A program made the translations under genes and the position numbers. The notes under the pieces were generated by a model. That model saw only the letters and a list, made by a program, of their open reading frames with translations. It searched no databases and was not told where the DNA came from. From Hyphomicrobiaceae bacterium (GTDB taxonomy: Bacteria; Pseudomonadota; Alphaproteobacteria; Rhizobiales; Hyphomicrobiaceae), in assembly GCA_021730785.1 (NCBI GenBank), contig JAKFWF010000016.1, positions 1 through 57,009 on the forward strand: a stretch of 57,009 bases of DNA, written 5' to 3'. Of this stretch, positions 38,144 through 46,956 are shown one piece after another. Position 1 is the first letter of the stretch, and the number at the start of each line of letters is the position of its first letter.

Positions 38144-40354
38144 CTACACGAGCTTGATGTTCTTCAGCGGCAGCGAGCGCACCGGCTTACCGGTCGCCGC
38201 GAAGATCGCATTCAGTACCGATGGCGCCACGACACAGATGGTCGGCTCGCCGACGCCGCCCCAGAACCCGCCACTGGGCACGAGCACGGTCTCGACCTTG
38301 GGCATGTCGGCCAGCCGCAGCACGTCGTAGGTGTCGAAGTTGGTCTCGACCATGCGGCCGTCCTTCACCGTCATCTCACCGAACATGGTGGCACCGAGGC
38401 CGTAGACAACCGAGCCTTCGACCTGGGCTGCGACCTGATCCGGATTGACGACGTGGCCGCTGTCGAGGGCAAGCACCAGGCGATGCACTTTCAGCTTGCC
38501 CTTGTCGGACACCGACACCTCGGCAACGGCGGCGGAGTAGCTGCCGTATCCCATGAACTGCGCGATGCCGCGGTGCACGCCGGCCGCGAGCGGCTTGCCC
38601 CAATCGCCCTTCTCGGCCGCCGCGTTGAGAACGGCGAGGTGCTTCGGGTGCTTGGCCATCAGGGCGCGGCGGAACTCGAGCGAGTCCTTGCCGGCGGCAC
38701 GCGCGCACTCCTCGATGAAGCACTCCATGTAGATGCCGTTCTGGTTGGTATTGACCCCGCGCCAGGGACCGACCGGCACGTGAGTGTTGCGCATCGCGTA
38801 CTCGATCGCCATGTTCGGCACCGAATAGCCGAGCAAACTGTCGGGCGCCGTGTAGATCAGCCCCTGCAGCTGGCGGTCGTCCTTGCCGTCCTTGATGGCG
38901 CCAGGGTTCGACCACGCGTTGATCGACTGGCCGGAGACGCGCAGGCGCAGCGCGGTGAGCGCGCCATTTGCATCGAGACCCGCTTCCATGGCGCACATGG
39001 AAATCGGCCGGTAGAAGTCGTGCAGCTGATCTTCCTCGCGCGACCACACCATCTTGATCGGAATGCCCGGCATCTGCTTGGCGATCGACGTCGCCTGACG
39101 CACGAAGTCCTGCGTGCCGCCGCGCCGGCCGAAGCCGCCGCCCAGATCCATCTTGTGGACTTCGCATTTGTCGAGCGGCAGTCCGGACGCCTCCGATAGG
39201 GCCGCGTGCGAGCCTTCGCCGTTCTGCGTCGGCACCCACACCTCGGCGCGTTCGGCCGAGTAGCGGGCCGTGCAGTTCATCGGCTCCATGCAGGCGTGCG
39301 CCAGGAACGGCGTGCTGTACACGGCTGAAATCTTCTTGGCTGCACCCTCCAGGGCCTTGGCCACGTCGCCGTTGCTGGCACCGGCATGGACGCCACCAGC
39401 GCCGGCAGCGAGCCCCTCCTTCAGGTGTGCGGCGATCGAGGCCGAAGAGACCTTGCTGTTCGGCGTCTCCTCATAGACGATGGGAAGCGCATCGAGCGCC
39501 TTCTTCGCCTGCCACCAGGTATCGGCGACGACGGCGACGGTGACCGCATCGACCTTTACGATTTTGCGCACGCCCGGCATGCTGGCGATCTTGGCTTCGT
39601 CGTAGCTCACGATCTTGGTGCCATGCACCGGGGCAGCCTTGATCGCCGCGTTCAACATGCCAGGCAAGGTCAGGTCGATCGCATACTTCTTAGCTCCGTT
39701 GAGCTTGTCAGCGGTGTCGAGGCGCTTCACCGGCTTGCCGGCGACCTTCCAGTCCTTGGGGTCCTTGAGCGTGATCGCCTTGGCGTCGGGCGGGGTGATC
39801 TTGGCGGCGGCCTCGGCGATTTTGCCGTAGCTGATCTTGCGCTTCGAAGCGGCATGCGTGATCACGCCGTCCGACACGGTGAGTTCGGCGACCGGCACTT
39901 TCCACTGCTCGGCGGCCGCCTGCAACAGCATCTGGCGGGCGGCCGCACCGCCACGGCGCACATAGTCCTGGGAGGTACGGATGCCGCGACTGCCGCCGGT
40001 GCCCATCTCGCCCCACACGCGCTTGCGCGCGTGGTTCTGACCGGGCGTCGGGTACTCGTATCTGACCTTCTTCCAGTCGCACTCGAGTTCCTCGGCAACG
40101 AGTTGGGCCAGGCCGGTGATGGTGCCCTGCCCCATCTCCGAGCGCGCCATGCGGATGACGCAGGTATCGTCTGGCTTGATCACCACCCAGGCATTGACCT
40201 CGGTGCCGGCGGCAGCGGCGCCCTGCGCCAGCCCATCGGCCGGGATGCCGAAGCCGAGCGCGAGACCGCCGCCCACTGCGCCCGAAGCCACCACGAATTC
40301 GCGGCGTGAAAGTCCCGTGCCTGCTTTTCTGGTGTTGGTTCTGTTCTGGGCCAT
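38144..40354 (-). CDS. Xanthine dehydrogenase family, molybdopterin-binding subunit (IorB-like)
   Basis: A 736-residue molybdenum hydroxylase large subunit of the isoquinoline 1-oxidoreductase/aldehyde dehydrogenase type, exported by Tat: SRREFVVASGAVGGGLALGFG at the N-terminus. Molybdopterin-domain marks include GQGTITGLAQLVAEEL, GTGGSRGIRTSQDYVRRGGAAARQML, LGGGFGRRGGTQDFVRQA, PVGPWRGVNTNQNGIYMECFIEE and the C-terminal GGVGEPTICVVAPSVLNAIFAATGKPVRSLP with the catalytic Glu in GVGEP. GGGAGG is 6 bases upstream. The small [2Fe-2S] subunit usually encoded next to it is absent from both sides. Confidence 0.92.
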   Translation of the reverse strand: MAQNRTNTRKAGTGLSRREFVVASGAVGGGLALGFGIPADGLAQGAAAAGTEVNAWVVIKPDDTCVIRMARSEMGQGTITGLAQLVAEELECDWKKVRYEYPTPGQNHARKRVWGEMGTGGSRGIRTSQDYVRRGGAAARQMLLQAAAEQWKVPVAELTVSDGVITHAASKRKISYGKIAEAAAKITPPDAKAITLKDPKDWKVAGKPVKRLDTADKLNGAKKYAIDLTLPGMLNAAIKAAPVHGTKIVSYDEAKIASMPGVRKIVKVDAVTVAVVADTWWQAKKALDALPIVYEETPNSKVSSASIAAHLKEGLAAGAGGVHAGASNGDVAKALEGAAKKISAVYSTPFLAHACMEPMNCTARYSAERAEVWVPTQNGEGSHAALSEASGLPLDKCEVHKMDLGGGFGRRGGTQDFVRQATSIAKQMPGIPIKMVWSREEDQLHDFYRPISMCAMEAGLDANGALTALRLRVSGQSINAWSNPGAIKDGKDDRQLQGLIYTAPDSLLGYSVPNMAIEYAMRNTHVPVGPWRGVNTNQNGIYMECFIEECARAAGKDSLEFRRALMAKHPKHLAVLNAAAEKGDWGKPLAAGVHRGIAQFMGYGSYSAAVAEVSVSDKGKLKVHRLVLALDSGHVVNPDQVAAQVEGSVVYGLGATMFGEMTVKDGRMVETNFDTYDVLRLADMPKVETVLVPSGGFWGGVGEPTICVVAPSVLNAIFAATGKPVRSLPLKNIKLV

Positions 40355-40630
40355 GACTGCCTCCCGATGCTGCCGTGCGACGCTGCCGATTGCTGCAGCA
40401 AACCTTAGTCCAGCGGCGCCGCCTTGGCCAATACTACATCGCGGCCCCAGCGCGCCGCTGCAGTGCAGCGAGCGGCCGTACCGGCCGTGCGCGCCCCGGC
40501 CAGCGCGGCTCGACCACCGTCGAGCGCGCTAGCCAATTGCCATTTTGGGGACTAGACAGTAGCCCTGCGCGGACCCTCCGCGTACTTTCGCGCCGGGCCT
40601 CGCTCGCGCGTTTCAAGGTTTGGATTGATC

Positions 40631-41377
40631 ATGAGCCGTCCCGATGCCGACCGCAGGCCGCAGACCACGGCGCCTGTCGCCGACTACAAGCGCCAAGCCG
40701 CCGAGCGCGCGCTCGCCTTCATCGAGCCCGGCATGAAGCTCGGCCTCGGTACCGGGTCGACTGCGGCACTGTTCGTCGAGCTTCTCGGTGCCCGCGTGAG
40801 AAGTGGCCTCGACGTGGTGTGCGTGGCGACGTCGGAGGCGACCGCCGATCAGGCGCGTGCCCTCGACATTCGCCTGACCACGCTTGACCAGGAGCCGTTC
40901 CTTGACCTCGTCGTCGACGGCGCCGACGAGATCGACGACCGCCTGCGGCTGATCAAGGGCGGCGGGGGCGCATTGCTGCGCGAGAAGATCGTCGCAACCG
41001 CATCCGACCGCATGATCGTGATCGCGGACGTCTCGAAAAAGGTCGACATGCTGGGCCGCTTCCCCCTCCCCGTCGAGATCGTCCAGTTCGGCTACCGGTC
41101 GACCTCGAAGATGGTCGAGATGATGGCGTCGGACGTCGGCTGCCCAGGCGATGTCGTCGTGCGCACGGCGGCCGGCGGCAAGCCGTTCCTCACCGACGGG
41201 GGCAACCTGATCATCGATCTGCATCTGTCGCGCATCGTCGAGCCCGATGTGCTGGCCGAAATGCTGCGGCTCATTCCCGGTGTCGTCGAGCACGGGCTGT
41301 TCCTCGGCCTGGCCGATGCCGCCATCATCGCCGGCCCAAAAGGCATCGATGTCATCGAAGCCAACTACGAAGACTGA
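40631..41377 (+). CDS. rpiA: Ribose-5-phosphate isomerase A
   Basis: A 248-residue pentose-phosphate enzyme interconverting ribose-5-P and ribulose-5-P. Motifs: [13 protein letters not shown] (phosphate loop), [11 protein letters not shown] with catalytic Asp/Glu, [16 protein letters not shown] (catalytic Lys region), [22 protein letters not shown] and [16 protein letters not shown] 40631 is used; upstream context is weak. rpiA-DUF2059-gor run in one direction with tight spacing, a known alphaproteobacterial operon. Confidence 0.96.
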   Translation: MSRPDADRRPQTTAPVADYKRQAAERALAFIEPGMKLGLGTGSTAALFVELLGARVRSGLDVVCVATSEATADQARALDIRLTTLDQEPFLDLVVDGADEIDDRLRLIKGGGGALLREKIVATASDRMIVIADVSKKVDMLGRFPLPVEIVQFGYRSTSKMVEMMASDVGCPGDVVVRTAAGGKPFLTDGGNLIIDLHLSRIVEPDVLAEMLRLIPGVVEHGLFLGLADAAIIAGPKGIDVIEANYED

Positions 41378-41403
41378 TGCCACGGGCCAAGGAGACACAC
41401 CCC

Positions 41404-41913
41404 ATGACTGGCAGATGCATCCGTTCGGCGGCCCTGGCGCTTGCCCTGTTGTTCGCAAGCCCAGCGGTGGCCCAGCAGAAGGCGCCCGCTGCGGTCGACC
41501 CGCAGGCGATCACCGCGGCGAAAGAGCTGCTGATCGCGCTCGGCTCACTGAAGCAGTTCGAAGTTGCGATCAACACCATGAGCCAGGGCATGGCGCAGGC
41601 GTTCAAACAGCAAGCCCCCGCCAAGGGCCGGGAGATCGACGAAGTGATGCAGCTGATGGCTGCCAAGTTCAATGCGCGCAAGGACGAGGTGCTGACCTTT
41701 GTTGCTCCGCTCTATGCCGAACGGTTCACGTTGACCGAGCTGACCGAGATCGGCGCCTTTTACAAGACCCCGATCGGCCAGAAGATGATCGCAATCCAGC
41801 CCGAGATCCTGCAGCGCTCGATGCAGATCGGCATCGGCTGGGGCCAGGCGATCGGCCAGGAAGTGGAGGCGGAAGCGCGCAAGGAACTCAAGAAGCGCGG
41901 TGTCGATCTGTGA
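41404..41913 (+). CDS. DUF2059 domain secreted protein
   Basis: A 169-residue protein with a signal peptide (MTGRCIRSAALALALLFASPAVAQ) and a DUF2059 helical domain (AKELLIALGSLKQFEVAINTM, FVAPLYAERFTLTELTEIGAFYKTPIGQKMI). AAGGAG lies about 11 bases before ATG 41404. Its stop overlaps the gor start (TGATG at 41911-41915). Function unknown; the rpiA-DUF2059-gor order is recurrent. Confidence 0.92.
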   Translation: MTGRCIRSAALALALLFASPAVAQQKAPAAVDPQAITAAKELLIALGSLKQFEVAINTMSQGMAQAFKQQAPAKGREIDEVMQLMAAKFNARKDEVLTFVAPLYAERFTLTELTEIGAFYKTPIGQKMIAIQPEILQRSMQIGIGWGQAIGQEVEAEARKELKKRGVDL

Positions 41914-43286
41914 TGGGCGCCCACGACTTCGATCTGTTCGTCATTGGTGGCGGCTCAGGCGGCGTGCGGGCAGCGCGCATTGCGGCCAATCACGGGGCCA
42001 AGGTCGCGCTGGCCGAAGAATACCGCATGGGCGGCACCTGCGTGATCCGCGGCTGCGTGCCCAAGAAGCTGCTCGTCTACGCCTCGCGCTTTGCCGACGA
42101 GTTCGAGGAGGCCGCAGGCTTCGGCTGGACGGCTGGCAAACCGACCTTCGACTGGTCGACCCTGATTGCCAACAAGGACCGCGAGATCGCGCGGCTCGAG
42201 GGGCTCTATACCGCGAACCTGGAGCGCTCGAAGGTCACGATCTTCAAGGCGCGGGCGACACTTACTGGACCGCACACGGTTCGGCTGTCCGACCGGAATC
42301 GCGAGATCAGCGCCGCCCGCATCCTGATCGCGACCGGCGGCATGGCCAACCTCGACACAAAGCTGCCGGGCATCGAACAGGCCATTATTTCGAACGAGGC
42401 GTTGCATCTGCCGCGCCTGCCCCAACGCATCGTCGTGTGCGGCGGCGGCTACATCGCGGTCGAGTTTGCCGGCATTTTCCACGGCCTTGGCGTTGAAACG
42501 ACGTTGCTCTATCGCGGCGAGAAAATCCTGCGTGGTTTCGACGAGGATATGCGCGACGGCCTGACCGAGGCCTATACGCGGCGCGGCATCAAGATCATCA
42601 CCGGCACAGGACTGTCGAAGATCGAGACGCACGCCAGCGGGCTGACACTCAGCTTGAAGACCGGCGGCACCCTCGAGACGGATCAGGTGATGTTTGCCAT
42701 CGGCCGCAGCCCGAACACGGCAGGCCTCGGGCTCGAAATGGCCGGCGTGAAGCTCGGGTCTAAGGGCGAGATCGCGGTCGATGAATTCTCGCAAACCAAC
42801 ATCGCCCACATCCACGCGGTCGGCGACGTGACGGACCGGGTGAACCTCACCCCGATCGCCATTCGCGAGGGACACGCATTTGCCGACACCGTATTCGGCG
42901 GCCGCCCGACGAAGGTCGATCACGCGCTGATCCCGACCGCGGTATTTGCGACGCCCGAGATCGGCACGGTTGGCCTCAGCGAAGCCGATGCGCGGGCGAG
43001 GGGCCACACGCTCGATCTTTACAAGTCGAACTTCCGGCCCATGAAGGCGACGCTGTCGGGCGCCACCGACCGCACGATCATGAAGCTGATCGTCGATGCC
43101 GCCTCGCAGAAGGTGCTGGGCGTTCATATCCTGGGTCCCGATGCCGGCGAGATCGTGCAGATGGCGGCGATCGCGCTGCGCCTCGGTGCCACCAAGGCCG
43201 ACTTCGACGCGACGGTGGCGCTGCACCCCAGTGCCGCCGAAGAACTCGTCACCATGCGCGAGAAGTGGGTGCCGTCGAAGGCGTGA
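41913..43286 (+). CDS. gor: Glutathione-disulfide reductase
   Basis: A 457-residue FAD disulfide reductase keeping glutathione reduced with NADPH. FAD-binding GGGSGGVRAAR lies near the N-terminus; the redox-active disulfide is Cys43/Cys48 in GGTCVIRGCVPKK. Also present are NADPH-binding GGGYIAVEFAG with a following YRGEKILRGFD (Arg recognising the 2'-phosphate), FAIGRSPNT, HAVGDVTDRVNLTPIA and the C-terminal active-site ALHPSAAEELV. It is translationally coupled to the DUF2059 gene. Confidence 0.97.
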   Translation: MGAHDFDLFVIGGGSGGVRAARIAANHGAKVALAEEYRMGGTCVIRGCVPKKLLVYASRFADEFEEAAGFGWTAGKPTFDWSTLIANKDREIARLEGLYTANLERSKVTIFKARATLTGPHTVRLSDRNREISAARILIATGGMANLDTKLPGIEQAIISNEALHLPRLPQRIVVCGGGYIAVEFAGIFHGLGVETTLLYRGEKILRGFDEDMRDGLTEAYTRRGIKIITGTGLSKIETHASGLTLSLKTGGTLETDQVMFAIGRSPNTAGLGLEMAGVKLGSKGEIAVDEFSQTNIAHIHAVGDVTDRVNLTPIAIREGHAFADTVFGGRPTKVDHALIPTAVFATPEIGTVGLSEADARARGHTLDLYKSNFRPMKATLSGATDRTIMKLIVDAASQKVLGVHILGPDAGEIVQMAAIALRLGATKADFDATVALHPSAAEELVTMREKWVPSKA

Positions 43287-43326
43287 AGCCCACTGCCGTC
43301 GCGAGACCAGTGGAACGACCGCCGAA

Positions 43327-44232
43327 CTACGGTTTCTCGAACCAGCTCTGCAGGCGCTGCCGGGCTTGCTTGCCGGCTGCCAAGTCCCAGGCGTTGACCA
43401 GCGCCGTGCGAAAGCCTCCCGGCGGCATGGAATGCGCCTCGGGAGGCTTCTCCTCGTAGAACGTGATTTGCACACTTGAAACGCCCGGCATACCGCGGAC
43501 CTCGTCGACGAGGGCAGTAGGGGGAGTGCGATAGCGCCGCCCGTTCGGCATGAAGAGTGCAAGGGAATAGCCATCGCGCCGCGGCGGCTCGCGAAATGTC
43601 CACGCCCGGTCAGTGTAAAGAGCCACCAGCGCCTCGACCCAGCCTGGTCCGTACAGATCCGGCCATTGGTCGGCGAACCGCAGGTGGGCATCGATGATGG
43701 TGCCGCCGATGGTCTCGGCGTTCAACATGCCGGTATAGCCGGCGAGGTTGGCAGCGATCCATGCGACCAACCTGCGCTCTAGCTCGACGTTGGCGCCGGC
43801 ATGCACCGTCCAGTAGTCGAACATGCCATCCGTCGTCGGCTGGCCGGTCGCATGCCGGGTCCAGGCGACCACGCCATCGACGACCGCGAAGTCGGTGGAG
43901 ATATGCGGACCCGCCAGCAGTTCCATCCACATGTGGCCGGGCGTCGCGTGGCGCGCATAGTCGGCGGCATCCACCAAAGTGCGCGTGCCGGCACCTAGGC
44001 CGCCGAAATTGAAAATCGGCTTCGAGAACACCGGGAAGCGCTGCGGCGCAAGGCCATGGGGGGCCGCCTCCACGCCTTGGCTCAGCGCCAGCCTCAACTT
44101 GTCGAACACCCACGCGTGTTTGGGATTCCAAGCCCAGGCCTCGGGATCATCGGCCGGAATGAACACATCCTCGCGGCACGCGACGTGCGCGAAATACTGG
44201 TGGCGCCAGGGTGCTGGTTCAACAATCGGCAT
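43327..44232 (-). CDS. Conserved hypothetical protein, ATP-grasp-like
   Basis: A 301-residue protein. FPVFSKPIFNFGGLGAGTR resembles the nucleotide-binding Lys segment of ATP-grasp enzymes, and MLNAETIGGTIIDAHLRFADQWPDLYG resembles the metal-binding end of the fold. The central stretch has HMWMELLAGPHISTDFAVVDG, reminiscent of an E-x-E/Asp ATP-grasp strand. The C-terminal part (VQITFYEEKPPEAHSMPPGG) is unlike known ligases. Substrate unknown; the ATP-grasp assignment is by pattern only. It converges with gor. Confidence 0.6.
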   Translation of the reverse strand: MPIVEPAPWRHQYFAHVACREDVFIPADDPEAWAWNPKHAWVFDKLRLALSQGVEAAPHGLAPQRFPVFSKPIFNFGGLGAGTRTLVDAADYARHATPGHMWMELLAGPHISTDFAVVDGVVAWTRHATGQPTTDGMFDYWTVHAGANVELERRLVAWIAANLAGYTGMLNAETIGGTIIDAHLRFADQWPDLYGPGWVEALVALYTDRAWTFREPPRRDGYSLALFMPNGRRYRTPPTALVDEVRGMPGVSSVQITFYEEKPPEAHSMPPGGFRTALVNAWDLAAGKQARQRLQSWFEKP

Positions 44233-44320
44233 AGGTGAACTTTATGCGCCCTCGCCTGGGCATGTCTTTCAAGTTTGCGCCAGTTCCACACCATACTGTC
44301 GCACACACGAACGCCCGGGT

Positions 44321-44716
44321 TCAACTCCGCCGCGCGACGAGATCGATTTCAACGAGCGCACCGACGGCAAGGCCCGTCACGCCGACGCATGTGCGCGCTG
44401 GCAACCGGCCGGGCGCGAAGTAGCTCTGATACACCGCGTTCATCGCCGCGTAATCGCGATCGAAATGGGTGAGGTAGACGCGGGCCTGCAGGATATGCTC
44501 GAGGCCAAGGCCGACGCCGCCCAATACGATTTTCAGGTTTGCCATCACGCGGTGCGTCTGTGCGTCGACGCCGGTGGGCAGGGTCGCGTCCGGTGCTGCC
44601 GGGTCGGTCGGCATCTGGCCGGTGACGAACACCCAGCCATCGCATTCCACCGCATGCGAAAACGGGGCCACCGGCCGCGGTCCCGATGCGATCATATGAA
44701 AGATAGGAGTGCTCAT
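44321..44716 (-). CDS. RidA family protein (YjgF/YER057c/UK114)
   Basis: A 131-residue member of the reactive enamine/imine deaminase family: APFSHAVECDGWVFVTGQMPTDP, TGVDAQTHRVMANLKIVLGGVGLGLEHILQARVYLTHF, YAAMNAVYQSYFAPGRLPARTCVGVTGLAVGALVEIDLVA. The Arg in PARTCVGV is the catalytic Arg of the RidA type. It lies 88 bases upstream of the ATP-grasp-like gene on the same strand. Confidence 0.92.
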   Translation of the reverse strand: MSTPIFHMIASGPRPVAPFSHAVECDGWVFVTGQMPTDPAAPDATLPTGVDAQTHRVMANLKIVLGGVGLGLEHILQARVYLTHFDRDYAAMNAVYQSYFAPGRLPARTCVGVTGLAVGALVEIDLVARRS

Positions 44717-44974
44717 TGGGGCCTCGCGTTGCAGCTGAAACTCATTTGCGCGACGTATTTACGACGGTTTTGCGCGCTAATTTGCCGGCAATTAGCATGC
44801 CGTTAAGCAAACCCTCATACGGGATTGCAAGGTCTTTGTGCGAGCCTGCTACGATCTTGGCATGAGGAGCGCCGGTTGCGCACTCCTTCTGTACCTCGAC
44901 TATGTGCCGCGTCTCGAGCCCGCAGGATTGTTGAGCAAATGCAGCTTCTTCGTAGCGTCTCGTCCGCCCCTAAG

Positions 44975-45496
44975 ATGCCCCGCCTGCGGTATCGGTGCCC
45001 CGATTGCCGCGACATCCACGATGGCTTGCCGGATCTGTGCTTTGCGCTGCCGGATGCAATTTTCGAACTGGACCCCGAACAACGCCAGGCGCGCGCTCTG
45101 GTGTCGTCCGACCTGTGCGTGCTCGACGACGAGCGCTACTTCATTCGCTGCGTCCTCGAGGTCGCCCTCGCCGACCACACGGACGTGTTCGCCTACGGGC
45201 TGTGGGCCGAGGTGAAGGCCCGTGATTTCAATCGCTATGCCGTCTATTACAATACCGAGGCACCAGCGACCGCTTCGCAGTTCGAAGGCGCCATCGCCAA
45301 CCGCCTGCCTCTCACCGAGGAGACGCTGGAACTCGCGTGCGCGATCAGCTTGAGCAACGAAGAAGGCATGCGGCCAGCGTTGCGTGTGCTGAATGCCAGC
45401 CATTCGCTGCATGGCGAGCAAGAGACGGGCGTCGAGCTGTCGCGCGCCCTGGCGCTCGTGGGCACCATGCGCGGCTTCGTCACCATCATCGACTGA
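44975..45496 (+). CDS. DUF2199 domain-containing protein
   Basis: A 173-residue protein with an N-terminal zinc-finger-like CPDC (RYRCPDCRDIHDGLPDLCFALPD) and the DUF2199 pattern: SSDLCVLDDERYFIRCVLEVALADHTDVFAYGLWAEVKARDF, then a C-terminal part ALRVLNASHSLHGEQETGV. The start is uncertain: ATG 44975 is used; the frame is open further upstream with in-frame ATG at 44939. No function is known for the family. Confidence 0.8.
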   Translation: MPRLRYRCPDCRDIHDGLPDLCFALPDAIFELDPEQRQARALVSSDLCVLDDERYFIRCVLEVALADHTDVFAYGLWAEVKARDFNRYAVYYNTEAPATASQFEGAIANRLPLTEETLELACAISLSNEEGMRPALRVLNASHSLHGEQETGVELSRALALVGTMRGFVTIID

Positions 45497-45547
45497 GCGC
45501 TTCGGGACGGGCATGCTGTCGGCAGCATCCCAATTCCGGAGCCAGAG

Positions 45548-46546
45548 ATGTCACGTCCGCGCATACTGCTGACCCACACGCCCGACATGCGTGCCAACTA
45601 CTACGGCGAGCGGGCGGTGGCCGGGCTCGCAGCGCTCGGCGACGTGGTGTTCCACGAGGGGGCGAGCCCGCTCGACAGCTCAGGGATTGCCAAGCTGGCG
45701 AGCGGTTGCCACCTCATCGTCACCGACCGCAATACGGACGCCCGAGCCGACCTGTTCGCGCGGATCCCCGATACGGTCGCCGTCCTGCGCTGCGCCGTCG
45801 ACATCCGCACCATTGACGTCGCGGCTGCCTCCTGCGCCGGCGTCCTCATCACGCAGGCGAGCCCCGGGTTCGTCGCCTCCGTCGCCGAGATGGCGTTCGG
45901 GCAGATGATCGACCTCGCCCGTGACATCACCCGCTCGACGCTGGCCTATCGGGCCGGCGAGACGCCGCAGCCACGCAAAGGCGTCCAGCTGTCCGGCGCC
46001 ACCATCGGCCTGCTCGGCTATGGTGCGATTGCGCGCCACGTCGCAACCCTCGCGCACGCATTCGGCATGACGGTGATTGCCAACGACCCCTTTGTGACGA
46101 CCGCGGAAGCGCACGTGCGGTTGACCACGTTCGACGAGGTGGTTGCAACTTCGGATTTCCTGCTGCCGCTGGCGGTCGCGACGGCGGCGACCGAAAACAT
46201 GATCGATGCGAGCGTTCTGGCCCGCATGAAGCCGACCGCATTTCTGATTAATCTGTCGCGCGGCAATCTCGTCGATGAAGCAGCCCTCGCCCACGCACTC
46301 GACGGGCGCTGGATCGCGGGCGCCGCCATGGATGTCGGCCGGGCAGCAGATCAGATGCCCTCGCCAGCCTTAGCCGCCCGCGCCGATGTCATCGCAACCC
46401 CGCACACCGCCGGACTGACACCGCAGGCGATCGAGTTCCAGGCTCTGGAAACGGTCGCGCAGGCGGCAGAAATCCTGGACGGGCGCATTCCCAAGGGCGC
46501 GGTGAATGCCGCGGCGGCGTTCCGAATGCGGCTGGAGCGGTCGTGA
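45548..46546 (+). CDS. D-2-hydroxyacid dehydrogenase family protein
   Basis: A 332-residue NAD-dependent dehydrogenase of the D-isomer-specific family. The nucleotide fold shows IGLLGYGAIARHVATLAHAFGM (GxGxxA form), the substrate/catalytic Arg lies in INLSRGNLVDE, and the catalytic His in IATPHTAGLT. The catalytic Glu normally found in the DVxxxEP motif is not evident: the segment reads AAMDVGRAADQMP. An upstream GGAG is present. Substrate unknown. The transcript may extend into the gap region that follows. Confidence 0.87.
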   Translation: MSRPRILLTHTPDMRANYYGERAVAGLAALGDVVFHEGASPLDSSGIAKLASGCHLIVTDRNTDARADLFARIPDTVAVLRCAVDIRTIDVAAASCAGVLITQASPGFVASVAEMAFGQMIDLARDITRSTLAYRAGETPQPRKGVQLSGATIGLLGYGAIARHVATLAHAFGMTVIANDPFVTTAEAHVRLTTFDEVVATSDFLLPLAVATAATENMIDASVLARMKPTAFLINLSRGNLVDEAALAHALDGRWIAGAAMDVGRAADQMPSPALAARADVIATPHTAGLTPQAIEFQALETVAQAAEILDGRIPKGAVNAAAAFRMRLERS

Positions 46547-46597
46547 TCTGGGCGCTAGCGAATCAGCCATCCGAACCTTCACCACCGAGACAACAGG

Positions 46598-46606
46598 TTA
46601 TCCACA
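46598..46606 (+). promoter_or_regulatory. Perfect DnaA box
   Basis: TTATCCACA (46598-46606) matches the DnaA box consensus exactly and is followed by an AT-rich stretch to about 46710. Only this one exact box is seen, so it does not prove an origin. Confidence 0.5.
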
Positions 46607-46854
46607 GCTTTACCGATCACTTGGCATTTCAATGATTGCAAAAGCGCGCCTGTAGCGACACTTTATAAACCAAGACAGAGACAAATTCGAAGCTGCTGCC
46701 GAAGCTTAAACTTGAAGCACGTGGTCAATCGCCCCCCCGACCACACGCTTTCAAGCGGGTTCTATGTCCAAGCCCCCCAGCGGACATAGGCCTTGGACAA
46801 AGTGTGCTCCGCCGGCTGAACGGTGGGCACCCGGTGCAGTCTCGAGTTCGCTCA

Positions 46855-46881
46855 CACTACGAATAGTCGCACTACGAATAG
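46855..46881. repeat. 12-bp tandem repeat, period 15
   Basis: CACTACGAATAG occurs at 46855-46866 and 46870-46881, separated by TCG, inside the candidate small-RNA locus. Confidence 0.85.
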
Positions 46882-46956
46882 ACGAGCGTATCGTTGCGTT
46901 ACTGTTTAGTGACTTGCGTTCAGGTCCCCCCCCCTGTCCACCCTGACCCAAGCCAC

